This document shows, piece after piece, positions 8,683 to 20,024 of a DNA stretch of 64,000 bases. The translations under genes were made by a program, and so were the position numbers. This stretch comes from Streptomyces sp. GESEQ-4. Lineage in GTDB: Bacteria > Actinomycetota > Actinomycetes > Streptomycetales > Streptomycetaceae. The notes beneath the pieces were generated by a model. The model was given only the letters and a program-made list of their open reading frames with translations. It was not told the origin of the DNA and did not search any database. Where the stretch lies: assembly GCF_017948455.1 (NCBI RefSeq), contig NZ_JAFFSU010000001.1:310001-374000 (forward strand), read 5' to 3'. Position 1 is the first letter of the stretch, and the number at the start of each line of letters is the position of its first letter.

Positions 8683-9320
8683 TGCTGACCTTGCTGCACA
8701 CCTCACCGCTGCACATCCCGGTCTTCGAGGCCCTGCGCCAGGAGCACCACCCCGACCTGGAACTACGGCACTTCGTCGACGAGGAACTACTGGCCCGGGC
8801 CCGTCTTGAGGGACCCGAAGCCGTCGCGGACGACGTCCGCAAGGAGCTGCGCCGGGCCGTCGCCGAGGGGGCGCGAGCCGTGCTGTGCACCTGCTCGACC
8901 ATCGGCGGCGTCGCGGAGACGGCCGCCGCCGAGGTCGGGATGCCGGTGCTGCGCGTCGACCGCCCGATGGCGGCGGCCGCGGTGGCCGAGGGGGAGCGTG
9001 TCGTCGTCCTCGCCACGGTGGAGAGCACACTCGGTCCGACGGTGTCCTTGATCGAGGACGAGGCCCGGCGTACGGCACGCCCGGTCGAGGTGCGGGCGCG
9101 CCTCGTCGAGGGCGCGTGGGAGCGCTTCGACGCGGGTGACGTCGACGGCTGCGCCCGTCTGGTGGCAGCAGCTGCGGACGAGGTTACGGACGCCGACGCG
9201 ATCGTCCTCGCCCAGGTCTCCATCGCCCGGGCCCAGCAACTGGTCACGACACAAGTGCCCGTACTGTCCAGCCCTCGCCCTGGCCTGGCTGCGGGAGCGC
9301 GGGCGGCGCACCCGCAGTAG
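8682..9320 (+). CDS. Asp/Glu racemase-superfamily protein
   Basis: This 212-aa protein has the two-cysteine-type Asp/Glu/hydantoin racemase fold. AVLCTCSTIGGVAE (about residues 64-77) matches the first active-site loop, and VVVLATVESTLGPT is the usual mid-protein strand and loop. The second expected cysteine region near residues 170-190 reads IVLAQVSIARAQQ, with no Cys, so racemase activity is doubtful and it may be a decarboxylase-like or non-catalytic member. It is translationally coupled to the GNAT gene, which suggests a joint metabolic task that cannot be named. Confidence 0.75.
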   Translation: MLTLLHTSPLHIPVFEALRQEHHPDLELRHFVDEELLARARLEGPEAVADDVRKELRRAVAEGARAVLCTCSTIGGVAETAAAEVGMPVLRVDRPMAAAAVAEGERVVVLATVESTLGPTVSLIEDEARRTARPVEVRARLVEGAWERFDAGDVDGCARLVAAAADEVTDADAIVLAQVSIARAQQLVTTQVPVLSSPRPGLAAGARAAHPQ

Positions 9321-9428
9321 GCCCACCTGGGCCTCGGCATTGACGCGGGTGAGTGACTGGCGGCGCGGCCGTCGGGTACGCGGGGGAGTAGTCCAGAGCC
9401 GACGTTTCACCACTGGCCGGAGGACACC

Positions 9429-9656
9429 ATGACCAACCCGACCCCTGACCCCGTCCCCCCGGGCCCCACACCCGGCCCGGACCCCGCACACCCCGAGCCC
9501 CCACCGTCCCCGGTCCCGACACCGGAGCCCCCACCGGTACCCGGCCCCCCGGGCCCACCACCGGGCCCCAGCCCGGTCCCCGGCCCGGACCCGTCCCCGG
9601 TCCCACCGGGCCCAGAACCGGTACCAAACCCGGAACCGGGCCCACCACTGACGTGA
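9429..9656 (+). CDS. Extremely proline-rich small ORF
   Basis: ATG 9429 follows GGAGGACACC, an excellent ribosome site. The 75-aa product is 40 prolines with Gly, Glu, Asp, Thr and Val between them (MTNPTPDPVPPGPTPGPDP...) and no other domain, signal or membrane segment. Several PPP runs would require EF-P for translation. A strong hairpin terminator follows 20 nt after the stop, supporting a real transcription unit. It could be a linker-like extended peptide or a spurious ORF in C-rich DNA; the ribosome site and terminator tip the balance towards real. Confidence 0.5.
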   Translation: MTNPTPDPVPPGPTPGPDPAHPEPPPSPVPTPEPPPVPGPPGPPPGPSPVPGPDPSPVPPGPEPVPNPEPGPPLT

Positions 9657-9675
9657 GCCGAGGACAAAAAGGGAA

Positions 9676-9703
9676 ATGGGCGGCGCCAGAAAACGCCGCC
9701 CAT
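9676..9703. terminator. Bidirectional hairpin terminator
   Basis: ATGGGCGGCG (9676-9685) pairs perfectly with CGCCGCCCAT (9694-9703) around an 8-nt A-rich loop. It lies between the proline-rich ORF and the converging gnd gene. Confidence 0.75.
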
Positions 9704-9708
9704 CACAA

Positions 9709-9726
9709 GCGCCCCTTCAGGGGCGC
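9709..9726. terminator. Second short hairpin, GCGCCCC-TTCA-GGGGCGC
   Basis: This perfect 7-bp stem has a tetraloop. The right arm is the start of the 28-nt repeat described at 9719. The same arm pairing recurs at 62622-62638. Confidence 0.6.
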
Positions 9727-9746
9727 GGGGAACTGCGCGACCAGCC
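9719..9746. repeat. Interspersed repeat, copy A (28-nt core)
   Basis: The core begins AGGGGCGCGG and ends GCGACCAGCC. It is identical over 28 nt with copies at 35163-35190 and 62631-62658. It lies 43 nt beyond the stop of gnd on the minus strand. Confidence 0.85.
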
Positions 9747-9789
9747 CCCACACACCCGCACTCGCGAGCGCACCGCTCTCCCCAACCGA

Positions 9790-11229
9790 CTAGGCGGAAA
9801 CCTCCGACCGATCCCCACCCCACAACGTGTGGAACGACCCCTCCCGATCAACCCGCCGATACGTGTGCGCCCCGAAGAAGTCCCGCTGCCCCTGCGTAAG
9901 CGCCGCAGGCAACCGCTCCGCACGCAGCGCGTCGTAGTACGCGAGAGCCGCGGAGAAGCCAGGCGTCGGCACGCCCTGACGGGCCGCGGCGATGATCACC
10001 TCACGCCAGTCGTCCTGAGCCGCGCCGATCTCCTGCGCGAACGTGTCGTCGGACAGCAGGCTCGGCAGATCCGCTCGAACGTCGTACGCCGCACGAATGC
10101 GATCCAGGAACGCCGCGCGAATAATGCAGCCACCGCGCCAGATGGAGGCCACGGCACCGAGGTCGATGTCCCAGCCGTACTCGTCGCGGGCCGCGTCGAT
10201 CTGATGGAAGCCCTGCGTGTACGACACGATCTTCGAGGCGTACAAGGCCTGCTCCACCCGGTCGGCAAAGGCCCCGGCCTCCGCCTCGCTCAGTGGCGAC
10301 GCCTTCGGCCCGGCCAGCCCGCGTGATGCCTCGCGGAGCGCCTCGTGCCCGGACAGCGACCGCGCGAAGACGGCCTCGGCGATACCCGACACCGGGACAC
10401 CCAGGTCGAGCGCGATCTGCACGGTCCACCGCCCCGTGCCCTTCTGCTCCGCCTGGTCCACCACCACGTCCACGAACGGCTCGCCCGTCGCCGCGTCCAC
10501 GTGCGACAGCACCTCGGCCGTGATCTCGATCAGGTACGAGTCCAGCCGCCCGGTGTTCCAGGTGCGGAAGATGTCCGCGATCTGCGCGGGCGAGTACCCG
10601 GCGACATCACGCAGCAGCTGGTACGCCTCGCCGATCAGCTGCATGTCGGCGTACTCGATGCCGTTGTGCACCATCTTCACGAAGTGCCCGGCGCCGTCCG
10701 GACCCACGTGCGCGACACAGGGAGCCCCGTCGGCGGCCTTCGCGGAGATCTTCTCGAGCATCGGGCCCAGTGAGTCGTACGACTCCTTCGGCCCGCCCGG
10801 CATGATGCTCGGTCCGTGCAGCGCGCCCTCCTCGCCGCCGGAGACGCCCATGCCGACGAAGTGGATGCCCTGCTCACGCAGGTCGCGCTCGCGGCGGCGG
10901 GTGTCGGCGAAGTGCGCGTTGCCGCCGTCGATGATCATGTCGCCGGGCTCCAGGAGCGGGGCGAACTCCTGGATCACCGCGTCCGTCGGCTCACCGGCCT
11001 TCACCATGATGACCAGACGCCGCGGCCGCTCCAGCGCCGCCACGAACTCCTTCGCGGTCTCGGCCGCGACGAAGTCGCCCTCACTCCCGAACTCCTCGAC
11101 CAGGGCGTGCGTCCGCGCCGACGTCCTGTTGTGCAGCGCGACCGTGTAGCCGTTGCGCGCGAAGTTGCGGGCGAGGTTGCGGCCCATGACCGCGAGACCT
11201 GTGACGCCGATCTGGGCTGAATTGCTCAT
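9790..11229 (-). CDS. gnd: NADP-dependent 6-phosphogluconate dehydrogenase, decarboxylating
   Basis: It oxidises 6-phosphogluconate to ribulose 5-phosphate and CO2 with reduction of NADP in the pentose phosphate pathway. The 479-aa length is that of the classical long form (GndA). Visible motifs are the Rossmann loop GVTGLAVMGRNLARNFAR followed by HNRTSAR, IIDGGNAHFADTRRRERDL, FVGMGVSGGEEGALHGPSIM with the catalytic-site residues, HFVKMVHNGIEYADMQLI, DQAEQKGTGRWTV and the C-terminal RVDREGSFHTLW. The start is ATG 11229, preceded by GAGGAG; a longer in-frame extension has no family support. A paralogue elsewhere in the genome would not be unusual. Confidence 0.95.
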   Translation of the reverse strand: MSNSAQIGVTGLAVMGRNLARNFARNGYTVALHNRTSARTHALVEEFGSEGDFVAAETAKEFVAALERPRRLVIMVKAGEPTDAVIQEFAPLLEPGDMIIDGGNAHFADTRRRERDLREQGIHFVGMGVSGGEEGALHGPSIMPGGPKESYDSLGPMLEKISAKAADGAPCVAHVGPDGAGHFVKMVHNGIEYADMQLIGEAYQLLRDVAGYSPAQIADIFRTWNTGRLDSYLIEITAEVLSHVDAATGEPFVDVVVDQAEQKGTGRWTVQIALDLGVPVSGIAEAVFARSLSGHEALREASRGLAGPKASPLSEAEAGAFADRVEQALYASKIVSYTQGFHQIDAARDEYGWDIDLGAVASIWRGGCIIRAAFLDRIRAAYDVRADLPSLLSDDTFAQEIGAAQDDWREVIIAAARQGVPTPGFSAALAYYDALRAERLPAALTQGQRDFFGAHTYRRVDREGSFHTLWGGDRSEVSA

Positions 11230-13816
<2,587 letters not shown>

Positions 13817-14044
13817 GCGCTGCTCCTCTGCGTGAGGCGGGGGCCCGGGGCCCGTCGCGGCGATCGGTCGTCTTCCATAACCAACACGATGCCGCGAAAA
13901 AACCTTCCCGTCGTCGTACCTGAGCACTCATTGGGTCCTACTGCCGATGGAGTACGACCGGGCCTCCGTCCTCCCTCAGGTGGGTGACACCCCTCACCGA
14001 CCCCCTGGTGGCGCCCCCTACGGGCCTTGGTACTACTGCTCTTC

Positions 14045-14782
14045 GTGGAACTCGACCCCGACCTCGCCGCGCTCCGCCCGCTCGGCGGCTTCTTCGTACT
14101 ACGCACCACAGGAGTGCCGCGCGGGCCACTGCCGACCCTCGCGGAGGCGTACGCCGAATCAGCATCGGATGTTTACCGGAATCCCCTGACTCTCCGCCTC
14201 CACAAGGTCGCCGACGCCCTGCACGCCCCCGAGCCGCGGATCGCCGCCTCCGTCGCCCAGCAGGGGCTCGCGGCCCGGCTGTGGTCGGCGGCGCTCGGCT
14301 GCGCGGCCCTGTACGGCCTCGTCCCCGACCTCGATCCCCGGCTGCTGCGCTGGGACCCCGACGGCAGCGCCCCCGACGACCTCTGGCTGACGGAAGTGCG
14401 CCCGCTGCCCGCGGACGCGGCGACCCTCGCCGACACCGTGCTCCACGCCCACCTGGAACCGCTGACCGCGGCCCTGCACACCCGTCACCGCGTCGCCACC
14501 GGCCTGCTGTGGGGCAACGCCGCCTCCGCGCTGGCGGGAGCCGCGCGGCAACTGGACATCTGGGCGCGCACCAACCACCGCCCCGACGCCGCCGCCCGGG
14601 CCCGCACCCTGACCACGGCGCTACTCGGCCACCCCCGGCTCGCGGGCACCGGAACCCTCACCGGCACCGCCTTCCGGCGCCGCAGCTGCTGCCTCTACTA
14701 CCGCGTGCCTGGCGGAGGCGTCTGCGGCGACTGTTGCTTCACACGACCCCCGCGCTCTTCCCCGGGCGCCACATCTGGGTGA
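14045..14782 (+). CDS. FhuF-like (2Fe-2S)-binding ferric reductase
   Basis: The C-terminal motif RRRSCCLYYRVPGGGVCGDC gives the C-C-x10-C-x2-C spacing that binds the 2Fe-2S cluster in FhuF-type siderophore-iron reductases. The body (about residues 30-210) is helical and Ala-rich with RLWSAALGCAALYGLVPDLD and TGLLWGNAASALAGAAR, as in that family. It would reduce ferric siderophores in the cytoplasm so iron can be released. GTG 14045 is chosen over TTG 14027, which would only add hydrophobic residues. No IdeR/DmdR-type box was found upstream, and no siderophore gene is adjacent. The stop is 38 nt before the glycogen synthase gene. Confidence 0.85.
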   Translation: MELDPDLAALRPLGGFFVLRTTGVPRGPLPTLAEAYAESASDVYRNPLTLRLHKVADALHAPEPRIAASVAQQGLAARLWSAALGCAALYGLVPDLDPRLLRWDPDGSAPDDLWLTEVRPLPADAATLADTVLHAHLEPLTAALHTRHRVATGLLWGNAASALAGAARQLDIWARTNHRPDAAARARTLTTALLGHPRLAGTGTLTGTAFRRRSCCLYYRVPGGGVCGDCCFTRPPRSSPGATSG

Positions 14783-14819
14783 CCATGAAGGGGCCGGGCG
14801 TTGAGACAGGGGGTTGCGG

Positions 14820-15971
14820 GTGCGAGTGGGACTGCTGACCCGGGAGTACCCCCCGGATGTGTACGGCGGCGCGGGCGTCCATGTCGAGTTCCTCGCACGG
14901 GAGTTGCGCGACCTCGTCGACCTGGACGTGCACTGCTGGGGCGAGGGCCGCGCGGAGGGCGTGCTGCGGCACCGCCCCTGGTCCGGCCTGGACACCGCCA
15001 ACGACGCGCTGCGCACCTTCTCCGTCGACCTCGCCATGACCGCGGCCCTCGAAGGCCGCGAACTCGTCCACTCCCACACCTGGTACGCCAACCTCGCCGG
15101 CCACCTCGGCAAGCTCCTGCACGGCATCCCGCATGTGATGACCGCCCACTCCCTGGAGCCGCTGCGCCCCTGGAAGGCCGAGCAACTCGGCGGCGGATAC
15201 GCCCTGTCGAGCTGGGCCGAGCGCACCGCGATCGAGGCCGCCGACGGGGTGATCGCCGTATCCGGAGCCATGCGTGAGGACATCCTCGGCTGCTATCCCA
15301 CGCTGGACCCGGCCAAGGTCCACGTCGTCCACAACGGCATCGACACCACCCTCTACCGCCCCGACCACGGCACCGAGGCCCTCACCCGGATCGGCCTCGA
15401 TCCCGACCGCCCGTACGTCCTGTTCGTCGGCCGTATCACCCGGCAGAAGGGCGTGCCCCATCTGCTGCGCGCGGCGCGGCACATCGACCCGGCCGCGCAG
15501 GTCGTGCTGTGCGCGGGCGCCCCCGACACTCCGGAGATCGACCAGGAGTTCCGCGACCTGTTCCAGGAGCTCAGCAGCGTCCGCGCGGGCGTCCACTGGA
15601 TCCCGCAGATGCTGCCGCGCGCCGACGTGATCCAACTCCTCACCCACGCGGCCGTGTTCGTCTGCCCTTCGGTGTACGAACCCCTCGGCATCGTCAACCT
15701 CGAGGCGATGGCCTGCGGAACTCCCGTCGTGGCCTCCCGGGTCGGCGGCATCCCGGAGGTCGTGGAGGACGGCAAGACCGGCCTACTGGTCTCCGTGGAC
15801 GACGACTTCGAGTCGGGTCTGGCGCAGGCGCTGGACTCCGTCCTCGGCGACCTGGAGGCGGCGGGGCGGATGGGCGAGGCCGGACGGGAGCGGGCGGTGG
15901 GGGAGTTCGGTTGGGACGCAGTCGCCCGCCGGACGGTTCAGCTCTACCGGGAGATCCTCAAACAGGCTTAG
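14820..15971 (+). CDS. glgA: GT4 glycogen/maltose-1-phosphate synthase
   Basis: This 383-aa GT-B glycosyltransferase of family GT4 uses ADP-glucose. MRVGLLTREYPPDVYGGAGV is the N-terminal acceptor motif, FVGRITRQKGVPHLL binds the phosphate, and CPSVYEPLGIVNLEAMACGTP holds the E-x7-E pair. Actinobacterial enzymes of this exact type are annotated glycogen synthase, but the mycobacterial homologue (GlgM) makes maltose 1-phosphate for the GlgE pathway. That is the likelier reaction here, since classical bacterial GlgA is GT5. The next gene, glgC, supplies ADP-glucose. GTG 14820 is preferred (AGGGGG upstream, normal N-terminus) over TTG 14814. Confidence 0.92.
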   Translation: MRVGLLTREYPPDVYGGAGVHVEFLARELRDLVDLDVHCWGEGRAEGVLRHRPWSGLDTANDALRTFSVDLAMTAALEGRELVHSHTWYANLAGHLGKLLHGIPHVMTAHSLEPLRPWKAEQLGGGYALSSWAERTAIEAADGVIAVSGAMREDILGCYPTLDPAKVHVVHNGIDTTLYRPDHGTEALTRIGLDPDRPYVLFVGRITRQKGVPHLLRAARHIDPAAQVVLCAGAPDTPEIDQEFRDLFQELSSVRAGVHWIPQMLPRADVIQLLTHAAVFVCPSVYEPLGIVNLEAMACGTPVVASRVGGIPEVVEDGKTGLLVSVDDDFESGLAQALDSVLGDLEAAGRMGEAGRERAVGEFGWDAVARRTVQLYREILKQA

Positions 15972-16022
15972 TGTCCACTGATCAAGGGCACATCATGGTC
16001 AACCACGGTGAGGGGAGCGGCC

Positions 16023-17243
16023 ATGCGGCGTGGCGGACCTTCGGTGCTCGGCATCGTACTGGCGGGTGGAGAAGGCAAGCGCCTGATGCCCCTGACCGCG
16101 GACCGCGCGAAACCCGCGGTCACCTTCGGCGGCACATACCGTCTCGTCGACTTCGTCCTGTCCAACCTCGTCAACGGTGACATCCTGCGCATCTGCGTCC
16201 TGACGCAGTACAAGTCGCACTCGCTGGACCGGCACATCACCACCACCTGGCGGATGTCCAGCCTGCTCGGCAACTACGTCACCCCGGTCCCGGCCCAGCA
16301 GCGGCTCGGTCCGCGCTGGTTCCTGGGCAGCGCGGACGCGATCCTCCAGTCGCTGAACCTCATCTACGACGAACGTCCCGAGTACGTGGCGGTGTTCGGC
16401 GCCGACCATGTGTACCGCATGGACCCGCGCCAGATGCTGGCCCAGCACATAGAGAACGGCGCGGGCGTGACGGTGGCCGGGATACGCGTCCCGCGCAGCG
16501 AGTCGTCGTCCTTCGGCGTGATCAGCTCCGCGTCCGACGGCCGTACCGTGGAGCAGTTCCTGGAGAAGCCCGCCGACCCGCCCGGCCTGCCCGATGACCC
16601 CGAGTCCGTCTTCGCCTCGATGGGCAACTACATCTTCACCACCAAGTCCCTCATCGAGGCGCTTCAGCGGGACTCCGAGGACCGCAACTCCGTGCACGAC
16701 ATGGGCGGTTCGATCCTGCCGCAGCTCACCGAGCGCGGCGAGGCCCAGCTGTACGACTTCAGCGAGAACCACGTCCCCGGCGAGACCACCCGGGACCAGG
16801 GCTACTGGCGCGACGTCGGCACGCTCGACGCCTACTACGACGCCCACATGGACCTCATCGCCGAGCGCCCCGCCTTCAACCTCTACAACCGCCAGTGGCC
16901 CGTCTACACCCACTCCGGCCAGCTCTCCCCGGCCCGGTTCAACGCGGGCGGCATCGCGGGGGAGTCCATCATCAGCGCCGGTTGCCTGATCCGCGGGCAG
17001 GTCACGCGGTCGGTGCTGTCGCCGGGTGTCGTGGTCGACCCCGGAGCGGTCGTCCAGGGCTCGGTGCTGCACGACAACGTCCACATCGGCCGGGGCGCGG
17101 TCGTCCGGGGCGCGGTGCTGGACAAGAACGTCGAGGTTCCGCCGGGCGCGACGATCGGCGTCAACCCGGACCGGGACGCGGAGCTGTACACGGTGTCCAA
17201 GGGCGGAGTGATCGCTTTGGGGAAGGGACAGTTGGTGCCGTAG
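16023..17243 (+). CDS. glgC: Glucose-1-phosphate adenylyltransferase
   Basis: GlgC makes ADP-glucose from glucose 1-phosphate and ATP and controls entry to glycogen synthesis. The 406-aa product has the nucleotidyltransferase loop [20 protein letters not shown] with KPA, the substrate motif [39 protein letters not shown], and a C-terminal left-handed beta-helix (hexapeptide repeats such as [20 protein letters not shown]) used for oligomerisation and allostery. The start is ATG 16023 with GAGGGGAG upstream. It lies 51 nt after glgA on the same strand, forming a two-gene unit ended by the terminator at 17261. Confidence 0.95.
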   Translation: MRRGGPSVLGIVLAGGEGKRLMPLTADRAKPAVTFGGTYRLVDFVLSNLVNGDILRICVLTQYKSHSLDRHITTTWRMSSLLGNYVTPVPAQQRLGPRWFLGSADAILQSLNLIYDERPEYVAVFGADHVYRMDPRQMLAQHIENGAGVTVAGIRVPRSESSSFGVISSASDGRTVEQFLEKPADPPGLPDDPESVFASMGNYIFTTKSLIEALQRDSEDRNSVHDMGGSILPQLTERGEAQLYDFSENHVPGETTRDQGYWRDVGTLDAYYDAHMDLIAERPAFNLYNRQWPVYTHSGQLSPARFNAGGIAGESIISAGCLIRGQVTRSVLSPGVVVDPGAVVQGSVLHDNVHIGRGAVVRGAVLDKNVEVPPGATIGVNPDRDAELYTVSKGGVIALGKGQLVP

Positions 17244-17260
17244 ACCGCGGATTCGGTGGA

Positions 17261-17296
17261 ACGGTCCCTGGCGAGCAGGCGTTCGCCAGGGACCGT
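17261..17296 (+). terminator. Strong 14-bp hairpin terminator after glgC
   Basis: ACGGTCCCTGGCGA (17261-17274) pairs perfectly with TCGCCAGGGACCGT (17283-17296) around an 8-nt loop. It separates the glycogen unit from the GH2 gene. Confidence 0.85.
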
Positions 17297-17352
17297 TGTC
17301 ATGTCCCTGGACAGGGAAGCGGAAGCCGTGTTGTCATGCCAACTGCCGTTGA

Positions 17353-17366
17353 TTGCAACGATGTAA
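17353..17366. promoter_or_regulatory. LacI-type operator candidate before GH2
   Basis: TTGCAACGATGTAA is a 14-bp imperfect palindrome (10 of 14 positions symmetric) with the central CG typical of LacI-family operators. It lies about 40 nt before the GTG of the GH2-GH92 unit. No LacI gene is adjacent; the only one in the window is at 35192. Confidence 0.45.
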
Positions 17367-17405
17367 ATCGCAAGAGCCGCCACACGTCCTCAACAAGGAG
17401 GATCC

Positions 17406-20003
17406 GTGCGACACCACAGATCCCGCTTCGTGTTAGTGCTCGCCGCAGCCCTCGCCTTCGCCGGCCTCACCGCCCCGTCGTCCGCCACCGCGGCGGCCGA
17501 GGGCCCGGTCGAGATCCACGGTCTGAAGGGCGAGTACTACACCCACTCCGCCCCGGGCGCCTTCGACTTCCACGAGCTGAAGGCCACCGGCTTCGACCAG
17601 AACCTCGACTTCGACAACCTGGAGCCGCGCCTGCGCTTCGCCACCGGTCAAGACAACGATGTCAGCGTCCGCTGGACCGGAAAGATCGTGCCGGAGAAGA
17701 CCGGCCCCACCACCTTCTCGATCATCGGTGACAACGGCTTCCGGCTCTGGGTCGACGGAAAGCCGGTCATCGACCACTGGGTGGACGACTGGGACCGCGA
17801 ACAGACCGCCGCGCCCATCGAGCTGACGGCGGGCCAGGCCTACGACGTCAAGCTGGAGTACTTCGAGCACTACGGCGGCTCCAACCTCCACCTCCGCTGG
17901 ACCCCGCCTGGCGGCAGCAAGGTCGCCGTCCCCCAGTCGGCCTTCCGGCTCCCCGACGGCTACGACTACGACGGTGCCATCGCCACCACCGTCCTCAAGG
18001 ACGGCCGTACGCTCAAACTCGACTTCGCACACGAGCTGTCCGCACCCCCGGCCTCCGTCATCGACCACGTCGAGGCGGTGATCGGCGGCGCCAAGTGGCC
18101 CCTGACCACGGCCCGGTTGAACCCGTCCGACCCCAAGTCCCTGCTGGTGGGCCTCAAGGAACCGGTCGTCGGCAACAAGACCGGCACCGCACGCGGCACT
18201 GCGGAGGTCCGCTACGACGGCCAGGGCGGACTCACCGCCGACGGCAAGGAGATCGGCTCGTTCTGGAGCAGCGGCGCCAACCGCTCGACGTACGAACTGC
18301 GCACCCCCTGGGCCAAGGAGGTCGGCCCGGACAACGCACTCCCCGAGTACCCGCGCCCGCAGCTGACCCGCGACGCCTGGCGCAACCTCAACGGCCGCTG
18401 GCAGTTCGCGGCGGCCGAGGCCGGGGAGCAGCCGCCCGTCGGCAAGAACCTCGCCGAGCGCATCCTCGTCCCGTACCCCGTGGAGTCCCAGCTCTCCGGC
18501 ATCCAGCGGCACGAGGACCGCATGTGGTACCGCCGCACCTTCACGGTCCCGGCCGACTGGCGCATCGGGTCCGGCCAGCGGCTGCGGCTCAACTTCGGCG
18601 CGGTCGACTGGCAGTCCGAGGTGTACGTCAACGGCAAGAAGGTCGCCGCACACAAGGGCGGCTACGACAAGTTCAGCGCCGACATCACCGACGCGCTCAA
18701 GCCCGGCCGCACCCAGGAGCTGATCGTCGGCGTGTACGACCCGACCGACGCGGCCGAGGGCGAGAACCCGCCCGTCGGCAAGCAGCGCCTGGACCCCAGC
18801 GGCATCTGGTACACGTCGAGTTCGGGCATCTGGCAGACGGTGTGGATGGAGCCGGTCGCCCGCGACCACGTCGACTCGCTCAAGGTCACGCCGGACGTGC
18901 CGAACGGCCGCGTCACCGTCGAGGCGAAGGGCGTCCGTGACGGCGTACCGATCACGGCGACGGCGTACGACGGCAAGCGGAAGGTCGCCACGGCGCGCGG
19001 CCGGACCGGGCAGCCGCTGACGCTGACCATCGACGACCCGCACCTGTGGTCGCCGGACGATCCGTTCCTCTACGACCTGAAGGTGAGCGTCGGCTCGGAT
19101 CGCGTCGGCAGCTACTTCGGGATGCGTTCCATCGCCGTGGAGAAGGTCAACGGCGTCCCCCGCACGATCCTCAACGGTGAGCCGATCTTCCTGATGGCCA
19201 CCCTCGACCAGGGCTTCTGGCCCGACGGCCTGCACACCGCACCGACGGACGAAGCACTCGCCTACGACCTGAAGGTGCACAAGCAGCTCGGCTTCAACTC
19301 GGTGCGCAAGCACATCAAGGTCGAGCCGGACCGCTGGTTCTACTGGGCCGACAAGCTGGGCCTGATGGTCTGGCAGGACATGCCGGCGATGACCGCCGGG
19401 GTGACCCCGAACGCCGCCTCGCGCGCCCAGTACGAGCGCGAGATGAAGGAGATGATCGACGAGCACATCAGCAGCCCGTCGATCGTCATGTGGGTGACCT
19501 TCAACGAGGGCTGGGGCCAGTACGACATCGGCCGCGTCGCCGAGCAGGCCAAGGCCTGGGACCCGACCCGGCTGGTCAACGGCCAGTCCGGGCTGAACCT
19601 CGGGGCCGACGGCGGCACCGGCGACATCATGGACGAGCACGGCTATCCCAGCCCCGCCCTGCCGCCCCAGCCGGACGGTGAACGGGCCCTGGTCAGCGGC
19701 GAGTACGGCGGCCTCGGCCTCGCGGTCCCCGGACACGCCTGGTCCGTGCAGCAGTCGTACGTCGACGTCGACCCGGCGACCTACACCGACGACTACCTCA
19801 CCAAGCTCGACGAGGTGCGCGCCCTGGCCTGCCGGGGCGGCAACGGCGCCGTCTACACCCAGATCGCCGACGTCGAGGGCGAGCTCAACGGCCTGCTGAC
19901 CTACGACCGCAAGGTCCTCAAGCCGGACGTGGCGCGCGTGAAGGCCGCGCACGAGGCGCTGATCCGGGACATCTCCCGGCCGGTGCCGGCCGATTGCCCG
20001 TAA
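17406..20003 (+). CDS. Secreted PA14-GH2 glycoside hydrolase
   Basis: This 865-aa exported enzyme has a Sec-type signal peptide (cleavage near residue 30, SATAAAEG) and a PA14 carbohydrate-binding domain at about 35-185 (DNGFRLWVDGKPVIDHW, GGSNLHLRWTPPGG). A linker follows, then a GH2 sugar-binding domain (about 315-480), an immunoglobulin-like domain and a GH2 TIM barrel from about 590. The acid/base is Glu701 in VTFNEGWGQYD, and the probable nucleophile is Glu766 in SGEYGG. GH2 hydrolyses beta-galactosides, beta-mannosides or beta-glucuronides; the residues visible do not settle which. Next to mannosidase and N-glycan genes, a beta-galactosidase or beta-mannosidase role fits. The start is GTG 17406 with AAGGAGG upstream. 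Confidence 0.9.
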   Translation: MRHHRSRFVLVLAAALAFAGLTAPSSATAAAEGPVEIHGLKGEYYTHSAPGAFDFHELKATGFDQNLDFDNLEPRLRFATGQDNDVSVRWTGKIVPEKTGPTTFSIIGDNGFRLWVDGKPVIDHWVDDWDREQTAAPIELTAGQAYDVKLEYFEHYGGSNLHLRWTPPGGSKVAVPQSAFRLPDGYDYDGAIATTVLKDGRTLKLDFAHELSAPPASVIDHVEAVIGGAKWPLTTARLNPSDPKSLLVGLKEPVVGNKTGTARGTAEVRYDGQGGLTADGKEIGSFWSSGANRSTYELRTPWAKEVGPDNALPEYPRPQLTRDAWRNLNGRWQFAAAEAGEQPPVGKNLAERILVPYPVESQLSGIQRHEDRMWYRRTFTVPADWRIGSGQRLRLNFGAVDWQSEVYVNGKKVAAHKGGYDKFSADITDALKPGRTQELIVGVYDPTDAAEGENPPVGKQRLDPSGIWYTSSSGIWQTVWMEPVARDHVDSLKVTPDVPNGRVTVEAKGVRDGVPITATAYDGKRKVATARGRTGQPLTLTIDDPHLWSPDDPFLYDLKVSVGSDRVGSYFGMRSIAVEKVNGVPRTILNGEPIFLMATLDQGFWPDGLHTAPTDEALAYDLKVHKQLGFNSVRKHIKVEPDRWFYWADKLGLMVWQDMPAMTAGVTPNAASRAQYEREMKEMIDEHISSPSIVMWVTFNEGWGQYDIGRVAEQAKAWDPTRLVNGQSGLNLGADGGTGDIMDEHGYPSPALPPQPDGERALVSGEYGGLGLAVPGHAWSVQQSYVDVDPATYTDDYLTKLDEVRALACRGGNGAVYTQIADVEGELNGLLTYDRKVLKPDVARVKAAHEALIRDISRPVPADCP

Positions 20004-20024
20004 CCCCCTGGAGGAAACCGCAGG

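Noticed and set aside
17306..17319. TCCCTGGACAGGGA inverted repeat after the glgC terminator
   Set aside because: Spacer of two bases cannot form an RNA hairpin, and there is no other evidence that it is an operator.
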